Origin: Bacteroidaceae bacterium
GTDB taxonomy: Bacteria > Bacteroidota > Bacteroidia > Bacteroidales > CHK158-818
Direction: 5' to 3'
Assembly (NCBI GenBank): GCA_017467745.1
Contig: JAFUKV010000121.1
Span: 1 to 14,964 of the forward strand
Length of the DNA stretch: 14,964 bases
In this document: positions 14,083 to 14,964 of the stretch, piece after piece
How the letters are laid out: each line of letters opens with the position of its first letter
Numbering within the stretch: the first letter of the stretch is position 1
The notes under the pieces: generated by a model
What the model was told of the DNA's origin: nothing
Database searches by the model: none
Seen by the model: the letters and a program-made list of their open reading frames with translations, nothing else
Position numbers and translations under genes: made by a program

Positions 14083-14964
14083 CTATTCGCTTTTTTTACC
14101 GATTCTAAAATAACGAAAGCCTTCGGCCTTCAAATCATTTGCATCGTAGATATTACGTCCGTCTATAATCACATCTCCATTCATTAGTGAACGGACAATT
14201 TTCCACTCCGGCAAACGAAATTGTTTCCATTCTGTTATAAGAATCAGCGCATCGGCATTTTCAACCGCATTATAAGGGTCTCTGCAATATGTTATCTTAT
14301 CGCCAAGCCGCAACCGAGCCTCATCCATCGCAACCGGGTCGAAAGCCCGTACTGTCGCGCCTTCTTCCAATAAACGGTCAATTACAACCAGCGACGGGGC
14401 TTCTCTCATATCATCTGTTTCCGGTTTAAAGGCTAACCCCCAAATGGCAATAACTTTATCATTAAGAGAGCCGCCAAAAACATCTGACAGTTTTTTGAAT
14501 AATATTTCTTTTTGCCGGCGATTAACTTCTTCAACCGCCTCAATCAGCTCCATTCTATACCCATGCGCAAGACCGGTACGTGCCAACGCCTTCACATCTT
14601 TCGGGAAACAAGAACCTCCATAACCACATCCGGCATACAAAAAATGCTTGCCAATACGGTCGTCCGTCCCGATTCCTTTTCTTACCATATCAACATCCGC
14701 ACCTACTCGTTCGCACAAATTAGCTACTTCGTTCATAAAACTGATACGAGTAGCCAACATAGCATTGGCTGCATATTTCGTCATTTCGGCAGAAGGAATA
14801 TCCATAAACAAAATAGGGTATCCGTTCAATAAAAAAGGTCTGTACAGTTTTTCCATCAAACCTCTCGCTTCATCGCTTTCTACCCCTACAACCACCCTAT
14901 TGGGGGTCATAAAATCTTTTATCGCAGCACCTTCTTTTAGAAATTCCGGATTCGAGGCGACGTC
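14083..14964 (-). CDS. ugd: UDP-glucose 6-dehydrogenase, C-terminal part (5' end outside window)
   Basis: The gene enters from the right edge; 293 codons before the stop are present. It oxidises UDP-glucose to UDP-glucuronic acid with two NAD+. Reading from the edge gives [14 protein letters not shown], the middle of the family's NAD domain, so the frame is open well before the first ATG at 14910 and that ATG is not the start. Further on come [20 protein letters not shown] (substrate-domain helix), [16 protein letters not shown] with the catalytic Cys at about residue 119 of the visible part, [17 protein letters not shown], and the C-terminal UDP-binding domain ending [10 protein letters not shown]. 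It supplies the substrate of the neighbouring decarboxylase. Other members of the nucleotide-sugar dehydrogenase family (e.g. ManNAc dehydrogenases) are less likely given NPEFLKEG and the UXS neighbour. Confidence 0.94.
   Translation of the reverse strand, partial: DVASNPEFLKEGAAIKDFMTPNRVVVGVESDEARGLMEKLYRPFLLNGYPILFMDIPSAEMTKYAANAMLATRISFMNEVANLCERVGADVDMVRKGIGTDDRIGKHFLYAGCGYGGSCFPKDVKALARTGLAHGYRMELIEAVEEVNRRQKEILFKKLSDVFGGSLNDKVIAIWGLAFKPETDDMREAPSLVVIDRLLEEGATVRAFDPVAMDEARLRLGDKITYCRDPYNAVENADALILITEWKQFRLPEWKIVRSLMNGDVIIDGRNIYDANDLKAEGFRYFRIGKKSE

Overview
The window is the interior of one long, tightly packed surface-glycan operon. Every gene I can support lies on the minus strand, so transcription runs from right (14964) to left (1). 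Junctions are either short gaps (about 20 bases or less) or overlaps, several of them the 4-base ATGA/GTGA type. There is no stretch of 300 bases without a gene, and I saw no RNA gene, insertion sequence, CRISPR array, terminator or internal promoter. The operon promoter must lie beyond the right edge, and both end genes are cut by the window. The organism is most likely a member of the Bacteroidota, probably Bacteroidales. The reasons are the low and uneven GC, the scarcity of strong Shine-Dalgarno sites, a lipoprotein with an acidic patch right after its lipobox cysteine, and the general flavour of the proteins. I cannot name the genus.

In transcription order the operon begins with nucleotide-sugar genes: UDP-glucose 6-dehydrogenase (14083-14964, partial) and UDP-glucuronate decarboxylase (13136-14077), together a route from UDP-Glc to UDP-xylose. 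A pseudaminic acid (Pse) pathway follows: PseB (12100-13116), PseC (10940-12103), PseF (9581-10291), PseG (7947-8945) and PseI (4882-5901). No GNAT-type PseH is present. Instead, two paralogous left-handed beta-helix (LbH) acyltransferases sit between PseC and PseF (10288-10927) and between PseF and PseG (8938-9606). The first is broken by a +1 frameshift at a run of ten G (coding strand) and looks like a slipped-strand phase-variation switch. Between PseG and PseI lie two further genes that are not part of the textbook Pse pathway: a shortened DegT-like PLP-fold protein (7025-7960) and an ATP-grasp ligase (5898-7028). These could further modify the nonulosonic acid.

The left third holds assembly and decoration genes: a sialidase-like BNR lipoprotein (3831-4850), a Wzx-type flippase (2398-3828), a DUF115/GT42-like putative glycosyltransferase (1557-2414), two more LbH O-acyltransferases (866-1555 and 298-888), and the start of an SDR nucleotide-sugar epimerase (1-286). 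This part is clearly more AT-rich than the UGD-UXS-PseB-PseC part, which fits a mosaic locus with a strain-specific section.

Taken together, the genes would make CMP-pseudaminic acid (possibly with unusual and switchable N-acylation) and UDP-xylose, add them to a lipid-linked glycan, acetylate it and flip it across the inner membrane. Whether the product is a capsule, an LPS O-chain or a protein/S-layer O-glycan cannot be decided from this window. The most interesting points are the poly-G switch inside the pathway, the missing PseH, and the DegT-like/ATP-grasp pair.
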